Notes: generated by a model not told the origin, from the letters alone. A stretch of DNA of 64,000 nucleotides from Pukyongiella litopenaei (GCF_003008555.2 NZ_CP027665.1:2232001-2296000), one strand, 5' to 3'; shown: positions 33,230 to 43,168, counted from the first letter of the stretch. Translations and numbers: made by a program.

Positions 33230-34486
33230 ATGGCCGTGGCAGAGACACAAAGCAACATTTCCCGTGACCAGAAACTGCGCCAGCGGGCGCAACGGGTGAT
33301 CCCGGGAGGCATGTGGGGGCATCAGCGCGCGGCGGCCGTTCCAGCCGGGTTTCCGCAGTTCTTCGACAGCGGGCAAGGCGCAACGGTACGCGATGTGGAT
33401 GGCAACGAATACATCGATTTCATGTGTGCCTGGGGGCCGATCATCCTGGGGCATCAGCATCCGGTCGTCGAGGCGGCGGCGCAGGCCCAGGCGGCCCTGG
33501 GGCTGTGCCTGGACGGGCCGACGGAACACGTGGTCGATCTGGCGGAACTGGTGGTCGAGATGATCGATCACGCGCAATGGGCGCTGTTCCAGAAGAACGG
33601 ATCGGACGCGATGACCGGCTGTGTCACCATCGCGCGGGCCGGGACCGGGCGGCGAAAGGTGCTGGTCGCGCACGGCGCCTATCACGGGGCGGTGCCCTGG
33701 TGCTCGCCCTCGCTGGTGGGGGTGACCGCGGAGGACCGCGCGCATATCCTGCATTTCGACTGGAATGACACCGACAGCCTTGAGACCGCTATCGCCCAGG
33801 CGGGCGCGGATCTGGCCGCCATTGTCGTCTCGGCCTTCCGGCACGATCTGGGCGTCGCGATGGAAATGCCGACCCCGGCCTTCGCCCAGGCCGCGCGCGC
33901 GGCCTGTGATGCCGCGGGGGCGGCGCTGATCATCGATGATGTGCGGGCGGGTTTCCGGCTGGACCTGGGCGGCAGCTGGAACCTGGTCGGCGTGCAGCCG
34001 GACCTGTCGGCCTGGTCCAAGGCGATCGCCAACGGGCATCCGCTGGCCATGATCACCGGCAACGAACGCTTCCGCGAAGCGGCGCGGAACGTCTTTGTCA
34101 CCGGTTCCTTCTGGTATTCCGGCGCGCCAATGGCCGCCGCCGCCGCCACCTTGCGCGAATTGCGCCGGATCGACGGCCCGGCCGTGATGGCGCGCGCGGG
34201 CCGGCGGCTGCGCGATGGTCTGGCCGAACAGGCTGCGCGGCACGGCTTTGCACTGATCCAGTCCGGCCCGCCCGCGATGCCGCTGGTGCAGTTCGCGGGC
34301 GACGACGCGCAGGCCACGCTCGGAGAGCGGTTCTGCATCGAGGCGCTGCGCCGCGGCGTCTACATGCATCACCGGCACAACATGTTCCTCAGCTGCGCCC
34401 ATACCGAAGCGGTGATCGACGCGGCGCTGGTGGCGACGGAGGGTGCCTTTGCGGCCCTGGCCGCGGAGGGTGCTGCCAATGCCTGA
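33230..34486 (+). CDS. Class III PLP aminotransferase (glutamate-1-semialdehyde aminomutase-like)
   Basis: A 418-residue fold-type I enzyme. The PLP lysine is Lys264 in DLSAWSKAIANGHPLAM, the cofactor Asp is in LIIDDVRAGFRLD, and FQKNGSDAMTGCV and AHGAYHG are the phosphate and ring contacts. The order resembles glutamate-1-semialdehyde aminomutases, but the context is catabolic. It should move an amino group between a substrate of the locus and a keto acid, or shift it within the substrate. First gene of the plus-strand operon, after the second operator. It overlaps the GntR start by eight bases. Confidence 0.88.
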   Translation: MAVAETQSNISRDQKLRQRAQRVIPGGMWGHQRAAAVPAGFPQFFDSGQGATVRDVDGNEYIDFMCAWGPIILGHQHPVVEAAAQAQAALGLCLDGPTEHVVDLAELVVEMIDHAQWALFQKNGSDAMTGCVTIARAGTGRRKVLVAHGAYHGAVPWCSPSLVGVTAEDRAHILHFDWNDTDSLETAIAQAGADLAAIVVSAFRHDLGVAMEMPTPAFAQAARAACDAAGAALIIDDVRAGFRLDLGGSWNLVGVQPDLSAWSKAIANGHPLAMITGNERFREAARNVFVTGSFWYSGAPMAAAAATLRELRRIDGPAVMARAGRRLRDGLAEQAARHGFALIQSGPPAMPLVQFAGDDAQATLGERFCIEALRRGVYMHHRHNMFLSCAHTEAVIDAALVATEGAFAALAAEGAANA

Positions 34487-35195
34487 TGTTGTGACACCGG
34501 TTGGACGGGTCGGGGAGGAGGGCGAAAGCCTTTCGACGGTTGTCTACAGTCGGCTGCGCGATGCGCTGATGCGGGCCGAGCTGCGCCCCCATCAACGCCT
34601 GAAGGTGCGCGATCTCTCGCGTGAGATGGGAACATCCGAAACGCCCGTGCGCGAGGCGCTGTTCCAGCTTGCCCACCAGGGCGCGATCGAGATTAAGCCC
34701 CGGTTCTACATCCGCGTGCGGCGCATCGGCTCGGCCGAATACGAGGACATCCGCGATATCCGCCTGCAACTCGAACCCATGGCCTCCGAGCGTGCGCTGC
34801 CCTTCATCACCGATGAGGACGTTGCAAAGCTGGAGGCCCTGCACCAGCTTCTGGTGGAATCGGAAGCCTCGGGCGACTGGCAGACAGCCCTTCAGGCCAA
34901 CTTCGATTTCCATTTCGGTCTTTACTACAAGTCCGGGATGCCCACGCTTATCGAGGTGCTGGAAGGGCTGTGGATCCGCATCGGGCCGATCCTTTCCGAA
35001 CTCTATCCCGAGGCCAAACCCACCTATGGAGGGCGTCACCAGCACGAGAACGTGCTGGAGGCGTTGCGCGCGCGCAGTGCCTTTGCCCTGCGTGAGGCGA
35101 TCCGCATGGACCTGATGGAGGGGGGAAGGAAATTGCGCAAACATATTCAGGCTGTCGAAGCCTCGGGCATCCTGGAAGGAGCACAGGGAAAATGA
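34479..35195 (+). CDS. GntR-family regulator with FCD ligand domain
   Basis: A 238-residue regulator. It has a winged helix (SLSTVVYSRLRDALMRAELR, then VRDLSREMGTSETPVREALF) and an all-helical FCD effector domain. EYEDIRDIRLQLEPMASERA and the conserved His and Asp/Glu residues in HFGLYYKSG and RHQHENVLEAL would bind a metal and a small carboxylate. It probably represses the divergent operons by binding the two TGATATATCA sites and is released by a pathway intermediate. The ATG at 34479 was chosen over 34443 because it gives the usual short N-terminus. The stop overlaps the next gene by four bases. Confidence 0.9.
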   Translation: MPDVVTPVGRVGEEGESLSTVVYSRLRDALMRAELRPHQRLKVRDLSREMGTSETPVREALFQLAHQGAIEIKPRFYIRVRRIGSAEYEDIRDIRLQLEPMASERALPFITDEDVAKLEALHQLLVESEASGDWQTALQANFDFHFGLYYKSGMPTLIEVLEGLWIRIGPILSELYPEAKPTYGGRHQHENVLEALRARSAFALREAIRMDLMEGGRKLRKHIQAVEASGILEGAQGK

Positions 35196-36061
35196 ACAGA
35201 CCTGCAAGCAACATGGGCCTGCCGGCACTGGAGGACAGAGCGAAATTCATCCGCAAAGAGACCGTGCGCCTGTCGCGGATCGCCGGGGCAGGGCACTATT
35301 CCTCGACCTTCTCCTGTGCCGAGCTCCTCGCCACGCTCTACTATGACCAGATGCGGATCGAGCCGGGCAATCCGGACTGGCCCGCGCGTGACCGTTTCGT
35401 GATGTCCAAGGGCCATGCTGCCATCGGGCTTTACCCGGTGATGGCGGATCTGGGCTATTTCGACCCTTCCGAACTGGACACCTACACGCGCCTTGGTTCC
35501 AAATTCGGTGACCACCCGGACATGAAGAAGGTGCGCGGGCTGGATTTCTCTTCCGGCTCCCTGGGACACGGGCTGTCGGTCGGCGTCGGAATGGCGCTGG
35601 CGGGGCGGATGCAGGGGCTGGATTTCCGCACCTACGTGATGCTGGGCGACGGCGAATTGAGCGAGGGCCAGATCTGGGAGGCGGTCAATTCGGCCGGCCA
35701 TTTCGGGCTGCGCAACCTTGTCGCCATCGTCGACCGCAACGGCCTGTCCATCGACGGCCACACCGAAGAGGTGATGAGCATCGAGCCGCTTGAAGAGCGC
35801 TTTGCCGCCTTCGGCTGGGAAGTCCAGCGCATCGACGGGCACGACCTGCAGGCCATCCGCGATGCATTTGACGCGCTGGAACGGGCCGACCGGGGCAAGC
35901 CACAGGTGATCATCGCCGATACCGTCAAGGGGCGTGGCGTCGCCCGGATGGAAATGTCGCTCGACTGGCATGTCGGAAACCTCGTGGGCGAGGATTACGA
36001 CGACGTGATGGCGGAGCTTGACGCCGGATTGAAACCCTATGAGCCGGAGGCCGTGGAATGA
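35192..36061 (+). CDS. Transketolase, N-terminal (TPP-binding) subunit
   Basis: A 289-residue subunit. The thiamine-pyrophosphate motif is GDGELSEGQIWEAVNSAGHF continuing to VDRN, and the KGHAAIGLYPVMADLGYF stretch is the usual substrate-channel segment with its catalytic His. It forms the alpha half of a split transketolase and transfers a two-carbon ketol unit. Coupled to the GntR gene and to the C-subunit by four-base overlaps. Split transketolases in catabolic operons often act on unusual sugars or sulfo-sugars, so this one is unlikely to be the housekeeping enzyme. Confidence 0.92.
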   Translation: MNRPASNMGLPALEDRAKFIRKETVRLSRIAGAGHYSSTFSCAELLATLYYDQMRIEPGNPDWPARDRFVMSKGHAAIGLYPVMADLGYFDPSELDTYTRLGSKFGDHPDMKKVRGLDFSSGSLGHGLSVGVGMALAGRMQGLDFRTYVMLGDGELSEGQIWEAVNSAGHFGLRNLVAIVDRNGLSIDGHTEEVMSIEPLEERFAAFGWEVQRIDGHDLQAIRDAFDALERADRGKPQVIIADTVKGRGVARMEMSLDWHVGNLVGEDYDDVMAELDAGLKPYEPEAVE

Positions 36062-37086
36062 CCACCGATATGCAGGACGAGAGCGAGATTTTCCGAGGCA
36101 CCACCACCGGCAAGACCTTACTGCGCAACAGCCGCTCGGTGCGCGGCACCCCCAAGGCCGGGATGCCCGCCTTCGTGCTGGGCGAGGAACTGGCAGATAT
36201 CGCCGACAGCGATCCGCGCATTGTCGTCGGCACCGCCGATCTGGCCTCGGCCAACCGCACCAATGATTTCCACGACCGGCACCCCGACCGCTTTGTCAAT
36301 TTCTCCATCGCGGAGCGGAATATGATCACGGCGGCGGCGGGGATGGCGTCCTGCGGGATGATCCCCTATGTCGCCACCTTTGCCAGTTTCTCGGCCATCC
36401 TGGCCGCGGAACAGATCCGCACCGATTGCGCCTATCCGAACATGAAGGTGCGGGTGCTGGGCAGCCATTCGGGCATGTCGATGGGGTTCTACGGCACTTC
36501 GCATCACGCGCTGGAAGACCTGGCGATGCTGCGCTGCATGGCCGAACTCACCGTGGTCTGCGCCACCGACGCCAACCACCTGCGCGCGATCCTGCGCGCC
36601 TCGGTCGAACATCCCAAGGCAATGTATATCCGCCTTGGCCGGGGCCGCGATCCGGTTGTCTATGACGACGTGCCCGAGATCGAATTCGGCCGCGCGATCC
36701 GTCTGCGCGAGGGCACGGACCTGACCATCATCGCCTGCGGCTCGCAGGTGCGCGCATCGCTCGATGCCGCCGAAAAGCTGGCCAAAGAGGGCGTCTCGGT
36801 GCGGGTGGTGGACATGTTCAGCATCGACACGATCGACGCGGCCGAGGTGAAGGCCGCCGCCGAGACTGGCGCGATCCTGACGGTGGAGGAGCACAACGTG
36901 ACCGGCGGCCTGGGTTCTGCCGTGGCCGAAGTGCTGCTCGACCTGCCGCGCATCGCCTTTCGCAAGCATGGGGTGCCGGACAGATATGTCGAGGTCGGCC
37001 CGCCCGCCGCGCTCTATGCCCATTACCGGCTTGACGTGGCGGGTGTCGCGGAAGTGGCCAAGGAACTGATGGCACGCAAGGGGTAG
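36058..37086 (+). CDS. Transketolase, C-terminal (pyrimidine-binding) subunit
   Basis: A 342-residue partner with the Transket_pyr and C-terminal domains. FVNFSIAERNMITAAAGMAS holds the catalytic Glu that activates TPP, and GSHSGMSMGFYGTSHHALED is the substrate-loop region. A VVDMFSIDTID stretch marks the C-terminal domain. The product works with the preceding subunit as a heterotetramer. It starts in a four-base overlap and is followed five bases later by the dimethylformamidase-like gene. Confidence 0.92.
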   Translation: MTTDMQDESEIFRGTTTGKTLLRNSRSVRGTPKAGMPAFVLGEELADIADSDPRIVVGTADLASANRTNDFHDRHPDRFVNFSIAERNMITAAAGMASCGMIPYVATFASFSAILAAEQIRTDCAYPNMKVRVLGSHSGMSMGFYGTSHHALEDLAMLRCMAELTVVCATDANHLRAILRASVEHPKAMYIRLGRGRDPVVYDDVPEIEFGRAIRLREGTDLTIIACGSQVRASLDAAEKLAKEGVSVRVVDMFSIDTIDAAEVKAAAETGAILTVEEHNVTGGLGSAVAEVLLDLPRIAFRKHGVPDRYVEVGPPAALYAHYRLDVAGVAEVAKELMARKG

Positions 37087-37091
37087 GGATC

Positions 37092-38753
37092 ATGGCCGAC
37101 AAACCCTTCCGTTTCCCCGAAATGGGGCCGCATGCGATCCGCCCGCGCAGCGTGCGCGCCTATCACGCGGACGATCATTTCCTGGCGGATTTCCGATACG
37201 AGGCCCCGCGCGAGGATCCGGCCCTGCCGGAGGTCTATATCTACACCCGCGGCATGTCCTTCGATCCCGGGCAGGAGGTTTCCTTTCACGGCTCGTGCAA
37301 CGCCGACAGCTTTAGCTTGCAAATCTATCGTGACGGCCATGCCCCCGAGATGGTGCACGAGGCGCATGACCTGCCGGGCCGTTTCACGCCGATGCCGGAA
37401 AAGGCCTACATGACTGGCTGCGGTTGGCCGGTGCTGCACCGCTGGACGCTGCCCGACGATCTGCGCTCGGGGTTCTACCGTGTGGTGTCCAGCTGTATCC
37501 GCCCCGACGGCAGCCGCTTCGTACAGCATCATTTCTTCGTGGTGCGCCCGACGGCCGCGACCCGGCAGGGCAAGCTTCTGCTGATGCTGGCGACTGGCAC
37601 CTGGACCGCCTACAACGACTGGGGCGGTGCCAACCATTATTTCGGCACCTGGGGGCCGGAAGGCAATGAAGGCTCTCCCATCCTGTCGCTGGAACGCCCC
37701 TGGACGCGCGGCATGGTCTGGCTGCCGCCGGGGGCCGCGCGGATCACCCAGGCGCCCAAGCCAGACATGAACGACGCGCCGCGCTATCCGTCCAAGGAAT
37801 ACGGCTATTCCGGCGGCTGGGGCCAGTATTACGCCGCCGCCGGCTGGGCGCAGTTCGACCGGCATTTCGCGGTCTGGGCAGAATCCGAGGGTTTCACGCT
37901 CGACATCATCACCCAGACCGACCTGCACCAGCGCCCCGAACTGCTGGCGGATTATACCTGTCTCGTCACCTGCGGGCATGATGAATACTGGTCGTGGGAG
38001 ATGCGCAAGAACGTCGAATCCTTTGTCGAGAAGGGCAACGGTTTTGCCCGTTTCGGTGGCAACTTCCTGTGGCAGATCCGCCTGGAAGAGGACGGGTTGC
38101 AGCAGCATTGCTGGAAGTTCAAGGCACCGGCCGAGGATCCCCTGCGCGACACCGACCGCGCGCATCTGCTGACAGCCTCTTGGGAAAGCGAGGCCGTGGC
38201 ATGGCCCGGTGCCTCGACCGTGGGGGTCAATGGCGCGCATGGCGTCTATGCCAGCTGGGGCGGCTTTTCGCCGCGCGGCAGCCGCGGCTTCACCGTCTAT
38301 CGCCCCGATCACTGGGTCTTTGACGGCACCGGCCTGCGCTATGCCGATGTCTTTGGCGAAGAGGCGGGCATCTTCGGCTACGAAGTCGACGGGCTGAATT
38401 ACACCTTTCACCAGGGCCTGCCCTATGCGGTCGATGAACCGGGCGTGCCGGACAACATCAGCATCCTCGCGATGACGCCGGCCTCGCTCTATGAATATGA
38501 ACACGAGGTCCAGGGCCAAAATTACTACATCCGCGACAGTGACCTGAAGGGTCTGATGGACCTGGCGCCGGAGCCCGAGGCCGAGGCCCGCCTGCGCTAC
38601 CAACACGGCTCGGGGATGCTCGTCTCCATGCCGCGTGGCGCGGGCGAGGTCGTGACGGCAGGCAGCTGTGAATGGATCATGGGGCTGACCCGGCGCGACG
38701 ATTTCACCATGGCGATCACCCGCAATGTGCTGCGACGCTTTACCGCGCTGTAA
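37092..38753 (+). CDS. N,N-dimethylformamidase large-subunit-like protein
   Basis: A 553-residue protein with the C-terminal domain of DMFase large subunits. It is recognised by the TAYNDWGGANHYFGTW segment and the CGHDEYWSWEMRKNVESF segment that follows a Rossmann-like core. In the characterised enzyme a mononuclear iron held by Tyr and Glu hydrolyses an amide. The homologous Tyr, His and Glu are present around GHDEYW, but exact ligands cannot be assigned by eye. It is shorter than the 762-residue enzyme and no small subunit is nearby, so the substrate probably differs. In context it likely hydrolyses an N-acyl or N-formyl bond in the imported compound. Confidence 0.75.
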   Translation: MADKPFRFPEMGPHAIRPRSVRAYHADDHFLADFRYEAPREDPALPEVYIYTRGMSFDPGQEVSFHGSCNADSFSLQIYRDGHAPEMVHEAHDLPGRFTPMPEKAYMTGCGWPVLHRWTLPDDLRSGFYRVVSSCIRPDGSRFVQHHFFVVRPTAATRQGKLLLMLATGTWTAYNDWGGANHYFGTWGPEGNEGSPILSLERPWTRGMVWLPPGAARITQAPKPDMNDAPRYPSKEYGYSGGWGQYYAAAGWAQFDRHFAVWAESEGFTLDIITQTDLHQRPELLADYTCLVTCGHDEYWSWEMRKNVESFVEKGNGFARFGGNFLWQIRLEEDGLQQHCWKFKAPAEDPLRDTDRAHLLTASWESEAVAWPGASTVGVNGAHGVYASWGGFSPRGSRGFTVYRPDHWVFDGTGLRYADVFGEEAGIFGYEVDGLNYTFHQGLPYAVDEPGVPDNISILAMTPASLYEYEHEVQGQNYYIRDSDLKGLMDLAPEPEAEARLRYQHGSGMLVSMPRGAGEVVTAGSCEWIMGLTRRDDFTMAITRNVLRRFTAL

Positions 38754-38801
38754 GGGGCCTGCGCGTATTCAACTGGCGCCCCATCAAAAGGGAGACATGA
38801 A

Positions 38802-40313
38802 ATGAAGCTGCTGACCCAACTGATCTGCACGGCGGCGCTTGGCGTGGCGCTGTCCGGCCCGGCCGCCGCGCAATCCACCTTCGTCTATGCCGACACCAGC
38901 GAACCCAGCACCATCGATCCGGCCAAGGCAAACACCAACTGGGAATTCACCATCACCCGCAACGTCTTTGACCGGCTGGTGGATTTCGACCTCGACGACA
39001 CGTCGAAGCTCCTGCCCGCGCTGGCGACGGAATGGCAACAGGACGGCACGACCTGGACCCTGAAACTGCGCGAAGGGGTCACCTTTCACGACGGCACGCC
39101 CTTCGATTCCGCCGATGCCAAGGCCTCGCTGGACCGGATCCTGGAACTCAAGCGCGGGCAATCCTACTTGATTTCCAGCATCGAAAGCGTCGAGGCGACC
39201 GATCCCCTGACATTGACCATCACCACCAAAAGCCCCGATGTCTATCTGGCGGGAAACCTTGCGCGGATCGAGGTCGCCTCGGACGAGGATATCGCCAATC
39301 ACGACGAGGACTGGTTCAACGAGAACGCCAATGGCACCGGCCCCTACAAGTTCGTGTCCTGGACACGGGGCACGCAGGTCGAACTGGCGCGCAACGCGGA
39401 CTGGTGGGGCGAATTTCCCGAGGGCGCCTTTGACAGGGTGCTGGTGCGCGCCGTCGCCGACAGCCAGAACCGCGCCCAGGGTGTCGAAGGCGGCACCTAT
39501 GACATGGCCAACTTCATCGCCCTGGACGATGCGCTGCGGATTGTGGCGCAGGACGGCTTTCACAAGGTCGAGGGCAACAACCTCTGGGCCTGGCCCGCGA
39601 TCTACCTGAACACCGAACTGGCGCCCACCGACAACGCGGATTTCCGCGCGGCGCTGGTCAAGGCGTTCGACTATTCCGCGATGCTGGATTTCAATCAGGG
39701 GCTGGGCGTCGTGCCGCGCGGGCCGGTGCCGGCCTGGTTCCCCGGCTCGCCCGAGGCGAACATGCCGGAAATCGTCACCGATCTGGAGGTTGCCAAGGCC
39801 GATCTCGCGGCCTCGGGACATGAAGGCGCGACGATGAAATGCGTCATCCCCAACACCGTCGCCGAATTCCGTTTCGCGGCGACCGTGCTGCAATCGGCGG
39901 GCCGCCAGATCGGCGTGACGGTCGAGATCGAGGAGGCGCCCTTTGTCGAGGCGATCACCGCGATCAAGAACGACCAGTCCAACTGCTTTGTCCTGGGCAA
40001 TGCCAACCTGTCGCCAAACGACGCGACCAAGTTCTTCGCCGCGCATTACCTCAAGGGCGGGTTCTTCAACGCCGGCAAGTTCCACGACGAAAGGCTGGAA
40101 GAGCTGATCGCGTCGATGCCGTCGGAATCCGATCCGGCGAAACGTGACGCGATCCTCAAGGAGGCGGTGCAGATCGTGGTGGACAGCCATTACATCATCT
40201 GGGCCGCCCGCCCGACCACGGTGGTGGTGGAGCCGGACCGCATCGGCGGCTACCGCATCGACCCGGCGGAATATGTGAACATCCGCCTGTGGGAAATGCA
40301 CGAGGCGAAATGA
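38802..40313 (+). CDS. ABC transporter substrate-binding protein, family 5 (peptide/nickel type)
   Basis: A 503-residue periplasmic binding protein. A signal peptide (LLTQLICTAALGVALSGPAAAQ) precedes the SBP_bac_5 fold: FVYADTSEPSTIDPAKANTN, LKLREGVTFHDGTPFDSADA and the NANGTGPYKFVSW turn are all typical. It captures the substrate for the DppBCDF-like transporter encoded next. It lies 48 bases after the DMFase-like gene. A 13-bp hairpin follows its stop, which usually keeps the binding-protein message abundant relative to the permeases. Confidence 0.93.
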   Translation: MKLLTQLICTAALGVALSGPAAAQSTFVYADTSEPSTIDPAKANTNWEFTITRNVFDRLVDFDLDDTSKLLPALATEWQQDGTTWTLKLREGVTFHDGTPFDSADAKASLDRILELKRGQSYLISSIESVEATDPLTLTITTKSPDVYLAGNLARIEVASDEDIANHDEDWFNENANGTGPYKFVSWTRGTQVELARNADWWGEFPEGAFDRVLVRAVADSQNRAQGVEGGTYDMANFIALDDALRIVAQDGFHKVEGNNLWAWPAIYLNTELAPTDNADFRAALVKAFDYSAMLDFNQGLGVVPRGPVPAWFPGSPEANMPEIVTDLEVAKADLAASGHEGATMKCVIPNTVAEFRFAATVLQSAGRQIGVTVEIEEAPFVEAITAIKNDQSNCFVLGNANLSPNDATKFFAAHYLKGGFFNAGKFHDERLEELIASMPSESDPAKRDAILKEAVQIVVDSHYIIWAARPTTVVVEPDRIGGYRIDPAEYVNIRLWEMHEAK

Positions 40314-40324
40314 CCGATCCCGCG

Positions 40325-40355
40325 CCGCGCCTGCCGGTTTCACCGGCGGGCGCGG
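40325..40355 (+). terminator. Intercistronic hairpin between the binding protein and the permeases
   Basis: CCGCGCCTGCCGG and CCGGCGGGCGCGG form a 13-bp stem (one G-U pair) with a TTTCA loop, starting 12 bases after the binding-protein stop. No T-tract follows, so it is more likely an mRNA-stabilising or partial-attenuation hairpin than a full terminator. Confidence 0.7.
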
Positions 40356-40377
40356 CTTCGGACGCCGGGGGAGTTGC

Positions 40378-41391
40378 ATGACCGGATTCATCTTCAAACG
40401 CCTGGCCTGGGGTCTCGTGGTTCTCGTGCTGGTGGCGATCATCACCTTCGTGCTGAGCCGTGTCGTCCCTGCGGATCCGGCGGCCTTCCTGGCCGGGCAG
40501 AACGCGAGCGAAGAGGCCGTGGCGCAGATCCGTTCCGAACAGGGGCTTGACCGTCCGGTGTTCGAACAGTTCGTGACCTATGCCAAGGGGCTGGTGCAGG
40601 GCGATCTGGGCCGGTCGATCCGCACCAAGCGGCCCGTTTCGCAGGACATGGCGCAATTCCTGCCCGCGACGCTGGAACTGATGATCGTCAGCTTCGCGGT
40701 CTATCTCACGCTCAGCATGGCGTTGGCGGTGGCATCGGTTCGCAGGCCCGGCGGGGTGATCGACAACGCGGTGCGGCTTCTGACCATGTTGGGCACCGGA
40801 ATCCCGGTGTTCTGGCTGGGGATGGCGCTGCAATTCCTGTTCTACTACAAGCTTCAGTGGTTTCCCCTAGGCGACCGCTTTCCGATCCGCGAGATCGCGC
40901 CGCCCGATGTCACCGGCTTTCTGCTGATCGACAGCCTGCTGGCGGGCAATGGCAGCGCCTTTCTTTCCAGTCTGCAATATCTGGCCTTGCCGGTGCTGAC
41001 CGTGGTGCTGAACCTGCTGGCGGTGGGCACGCGCATGTCGCGCGCGGCGCTGCTCGCCGAACAGGACCGGCTCTATGTGCGCACCGCGCGCGGCAAGGGG
41101 TTGGGGCCAGGGCAGGTGCTTTTCGGGCATATGCTGCGCAATGCGCTCTCGCCGATCCTGACGGTGACGACTATCCAGTTCGGATACCTGCTGTCTTGGA
41201 TCATCCTGGTCGAGGTGATCTTTTCCTGGCCGGGGATCGGGCTTTACGCGTTCCAGAGCTTTCAGGTCTTCGATTATTCGCCGGTGATCGCGCTCGCGCT
41301 GGTCTCCACCTTCGGTTTCGTCGTGCTGAACCTGCTTGCAGATGTGCTATATCCGATCATCGACCCGCGCATAGAGAAGGTCACCGCATGA
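40378..41391 (+). CDS. ABC transporter permease (DppB-like)
   Basis: A 337-residue permease with an N-terminal helix (KRLAWGLVVLVLVAIITFVL), the substrate-class segment RVVPADPAAFLAGQNASEEA, and the EAA loop TARGKGLGPGQVLFGHMLRN. It imports the substrate delivered by the family 5 binding protein. Its stop overlaps the second permease start by four bases. Intact. Confidence 0.93.
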   Translation: MTGFIFKRLAWGLVVLVLVAIITFVLSRVVPADPAAFLAGQNASEEAVAQIRSEQGLDRPVFEQFVTYAKGLVQGDLGRSIRTKRPVSQDMAQFLPATLELMIVSFAVYLTLSMALAVASVRRPGGVIDNAVRLLTMLGTGIPVFWLGMALQFLFYYKLQWFPLGDRFPIREIAPPDVTGFLLIDSLLAGNGSAFLSSLQYLALPVLTVVLNLLAVGTRMSRAALLAEQDRLYVRTARGKGLGPGQVLFGHMLRNALSPILTVTTIQFGYLLSWIILVEVIFSWPGIGLYAFQSFQVFDYSPVIALALVSTFGFVVLNLLADVLYPIIDPRIEKVTA

Positions 41392-42209
41392 CGGCCGCGG
41401 CAAGGACGATCTTCAGGTCCGATCTGCTGGCGCGCGTCGCGCTGGTGCTGGCGTTGGTGCTGTTGGTCTTTGCGCTGGTGCCGGGGCTGATCGCGCCCTA
41501 CGATCCGATCATCTTGGACGTCTCCAACCGGCTGAAGCCGCCTTCGCCCGCCCATCCGTTCGGCACAGACGAGGCGGGGCGCGACATATTCTCGCGGGTG
41601 ATCCACGGCACCCGCTATTCGCTGGGCGTTGCCTTTGCCATTGTCATTTCCGCGGCGGTCTTCGGCACGGTTTACGGCGTGATCTCGGGGATGGCCGCGC
41701 GCTGGCTGGACAATCTGATGATGCGAATCGTCGATCTGTTCTTCGGCTTTCCCGCGCTGGTTCTGGCGCTGGCGATCTCAACGGCCATCGGGCGCGGGCT
41801 GGACAGCGTAACGCTGGCGCTGGCGCTGATGTGGTGGCCGGGCTTCGCGCGGCTGGTGCGCGGCGAGGTGCTGCGCCTGCGGCATGAGCCGCATGTGGAG
41901 GCGGCACGCGCGCTTGGCCTGTCCACGCCGACGATCATGCTGCGCCATATCGTGCCCTTCGTGATGAGCGCGGTGAACGTGCGCGCCACCACCGATATCG
42001 GCTATGCGCTGGTGGCGGTGACGGCGCTGTCCTTTCTCGGGCTGGGGGCCACTTCGCCGACGCCGGAATGGGGGCTGCTGATCCGCGATTCACGGCCCTA
42101 TTTCGGCGCGGCCTGGTGGTATCTGGTGTTTCCCGGTGGGATCGTGATGCTGGCGGCCACGGTCTTTTCGCTGCTGGGTGACGCGCTCGATGCGCACAGG
42201 GGGGCGTGA
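41388..42209 (+). CDS. ABC transporter permease (DppC-like)
   Basis: A 273-residue permease. The DppC hallmarks HPFGTDEAGRDIFSRVIHGT and EAARALGLSTPTIMLRHIVP (EAA loop) are present. The ATG at 41388 overlaps the previous stop by four bases and was chosen over a far upstream in-frame start inside the DppB gene. It completes the membrane channel. Confidence 0.93.
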   Translation: MTAAARTIFRSDLLARVALVLALVLLVFALVPGLIAPYDPIILDVSNRLKPPSPAHPFGTDEAGRDIFSRVIHGTRYSLGVAFAIVISAAVFGTVYGVISGMAARWLDNLMMRIVDLFFGFPALVLALAISTAIGRGLDSVTLALALMWWPGFARLVRGEVLRLRHEPHVEAARALGLSTPTIMLRHIVPFVMSAVNVRATTDIGYALVAVTALSFLGLGATSPTPEWGLLIRDSRPYFGAAWWYLVFPGGIVMLAATVFSLLGDALDAHRGA

Positions 42210-43168
42210 TGCTGCAACTGCGCGACTTGGTGATCTCCTTCGACCACGGCGAACTGGTGGCGGTGGACGGGTTGTCCTTCGACGTGGCCCGGGGCGAAAC
42301 CTTTGTCGTCATCGGCGAAAGCGGCTCGGGCAAGTCGCTGACGGGCATGTCCATCGTCGGGCTGGCGCCACAGGCGGCGGCGGTGACCGGGTCCATCACC
42401 TTTGAAGGGCAGCAGATGGTCGGCCGGTCCGACGCGCATATGCGCAGGCTGCGCGGGCGCGATATCGGCATCGTCTATCAGGATCCACTGGGGGCGCTGA
42501 ACCCGATGCACCGGGTAGGCGCCCAGATCGCCGAGAGCCTGCGCGTGCACCGGCTTGCCGGCGGGTCCGCCGCGATGGCCCGGGCGATCGAACTGCTGGA
42601 ACGGGTGCGCATCCCGGACCCGACGCGCGTCGCCCGGTCCTATCCGCATCAGATCAGCGGCGGGATGCGCCAGCGCGCGGTCTTTGCGATGGCGCTGGCC
42701 TGCCGCCCGCGCCTGCTGATCGCGGACGAGCCGACGACGGCGCTCGATGTCACGATCAAGGCGCAGGTGCTGGACCTGATGCGCGATCTGCGGACCGAAT
42801 TCGACCTGACGACGCTGCTGATCACCCATGACATGGGTGTCGTGGCGGAAATCGCCGACCGTATCATGGTGATGTATGCCGGCCGCGTGGCCGAGATCGG
42901 GCCCGCCGACCTGCTCATGGATCGGCCCGCGCATCCCTATACCTCGGTGCTGCTGCAGACCGCGATGATCTCGGAGGCGGCACCGCGCAGCGAATTGCCC
43001 GTCGTGCCGGGGGGCACGCCCGCCCTGAACGACATGCCGCCGGGCTGCCGGTTTCATCCCCGATGTCCCTTCGCCAGCAATATCTGTCGCAAGGTGGTGC
43101 CGCCGCTGCGCGCCGCGGGCGCGGTCGAGGTCGCCTGCCATCACCCGCTGACGGAGACCGCGCCATGA
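42209..43168 (+). CDS. ABC transporter ATP-binding protein (DppD-like)
   Basis: A 319-residue ATPase with Walker A GESGSGKSLTG, Q-loop VYQDPLGALNP, signature ISGGMRQRAVFAMAL, Walker B LLIADEPTTALDV, and the oligopeptide-class C-terminus GCRFHPRCPFASNICRK. The ATG at 42209 has AGGGGGG 4 bases upstream and is preferred over a GTG three bases earlier. It overlaps the permease stop and its own stop overlaps the next ATPase start. Intact. Confidence 0.92.
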   Translation: MLQLRDLVISFDHGELVAVDGLSFDVARGETFVVIGESGSGKSLTGMSIVGLAPQAAAVTGSITFEGQQMVGRSDAHMRRLRGRDIGIVYQDPLGALNPMHRVGAQIAESLRVHRLAGGSAAMARAIELLERVRIPDPTRVARSYPHQISGGMRQRAVFAMALACRPRLLIADEPTTALDVTIKAQVLDLMRDLRTEFDLTTLLITHDMGVVAEIADRIMVMYAGRVAEIGPADLLMDRPAHPYTSVLLQTAMISEAAPRSELPVVPGGTPALNDMPPGCRFHPRCPFASNICRKVVPPLRAAGAVEVACHHPLTETAP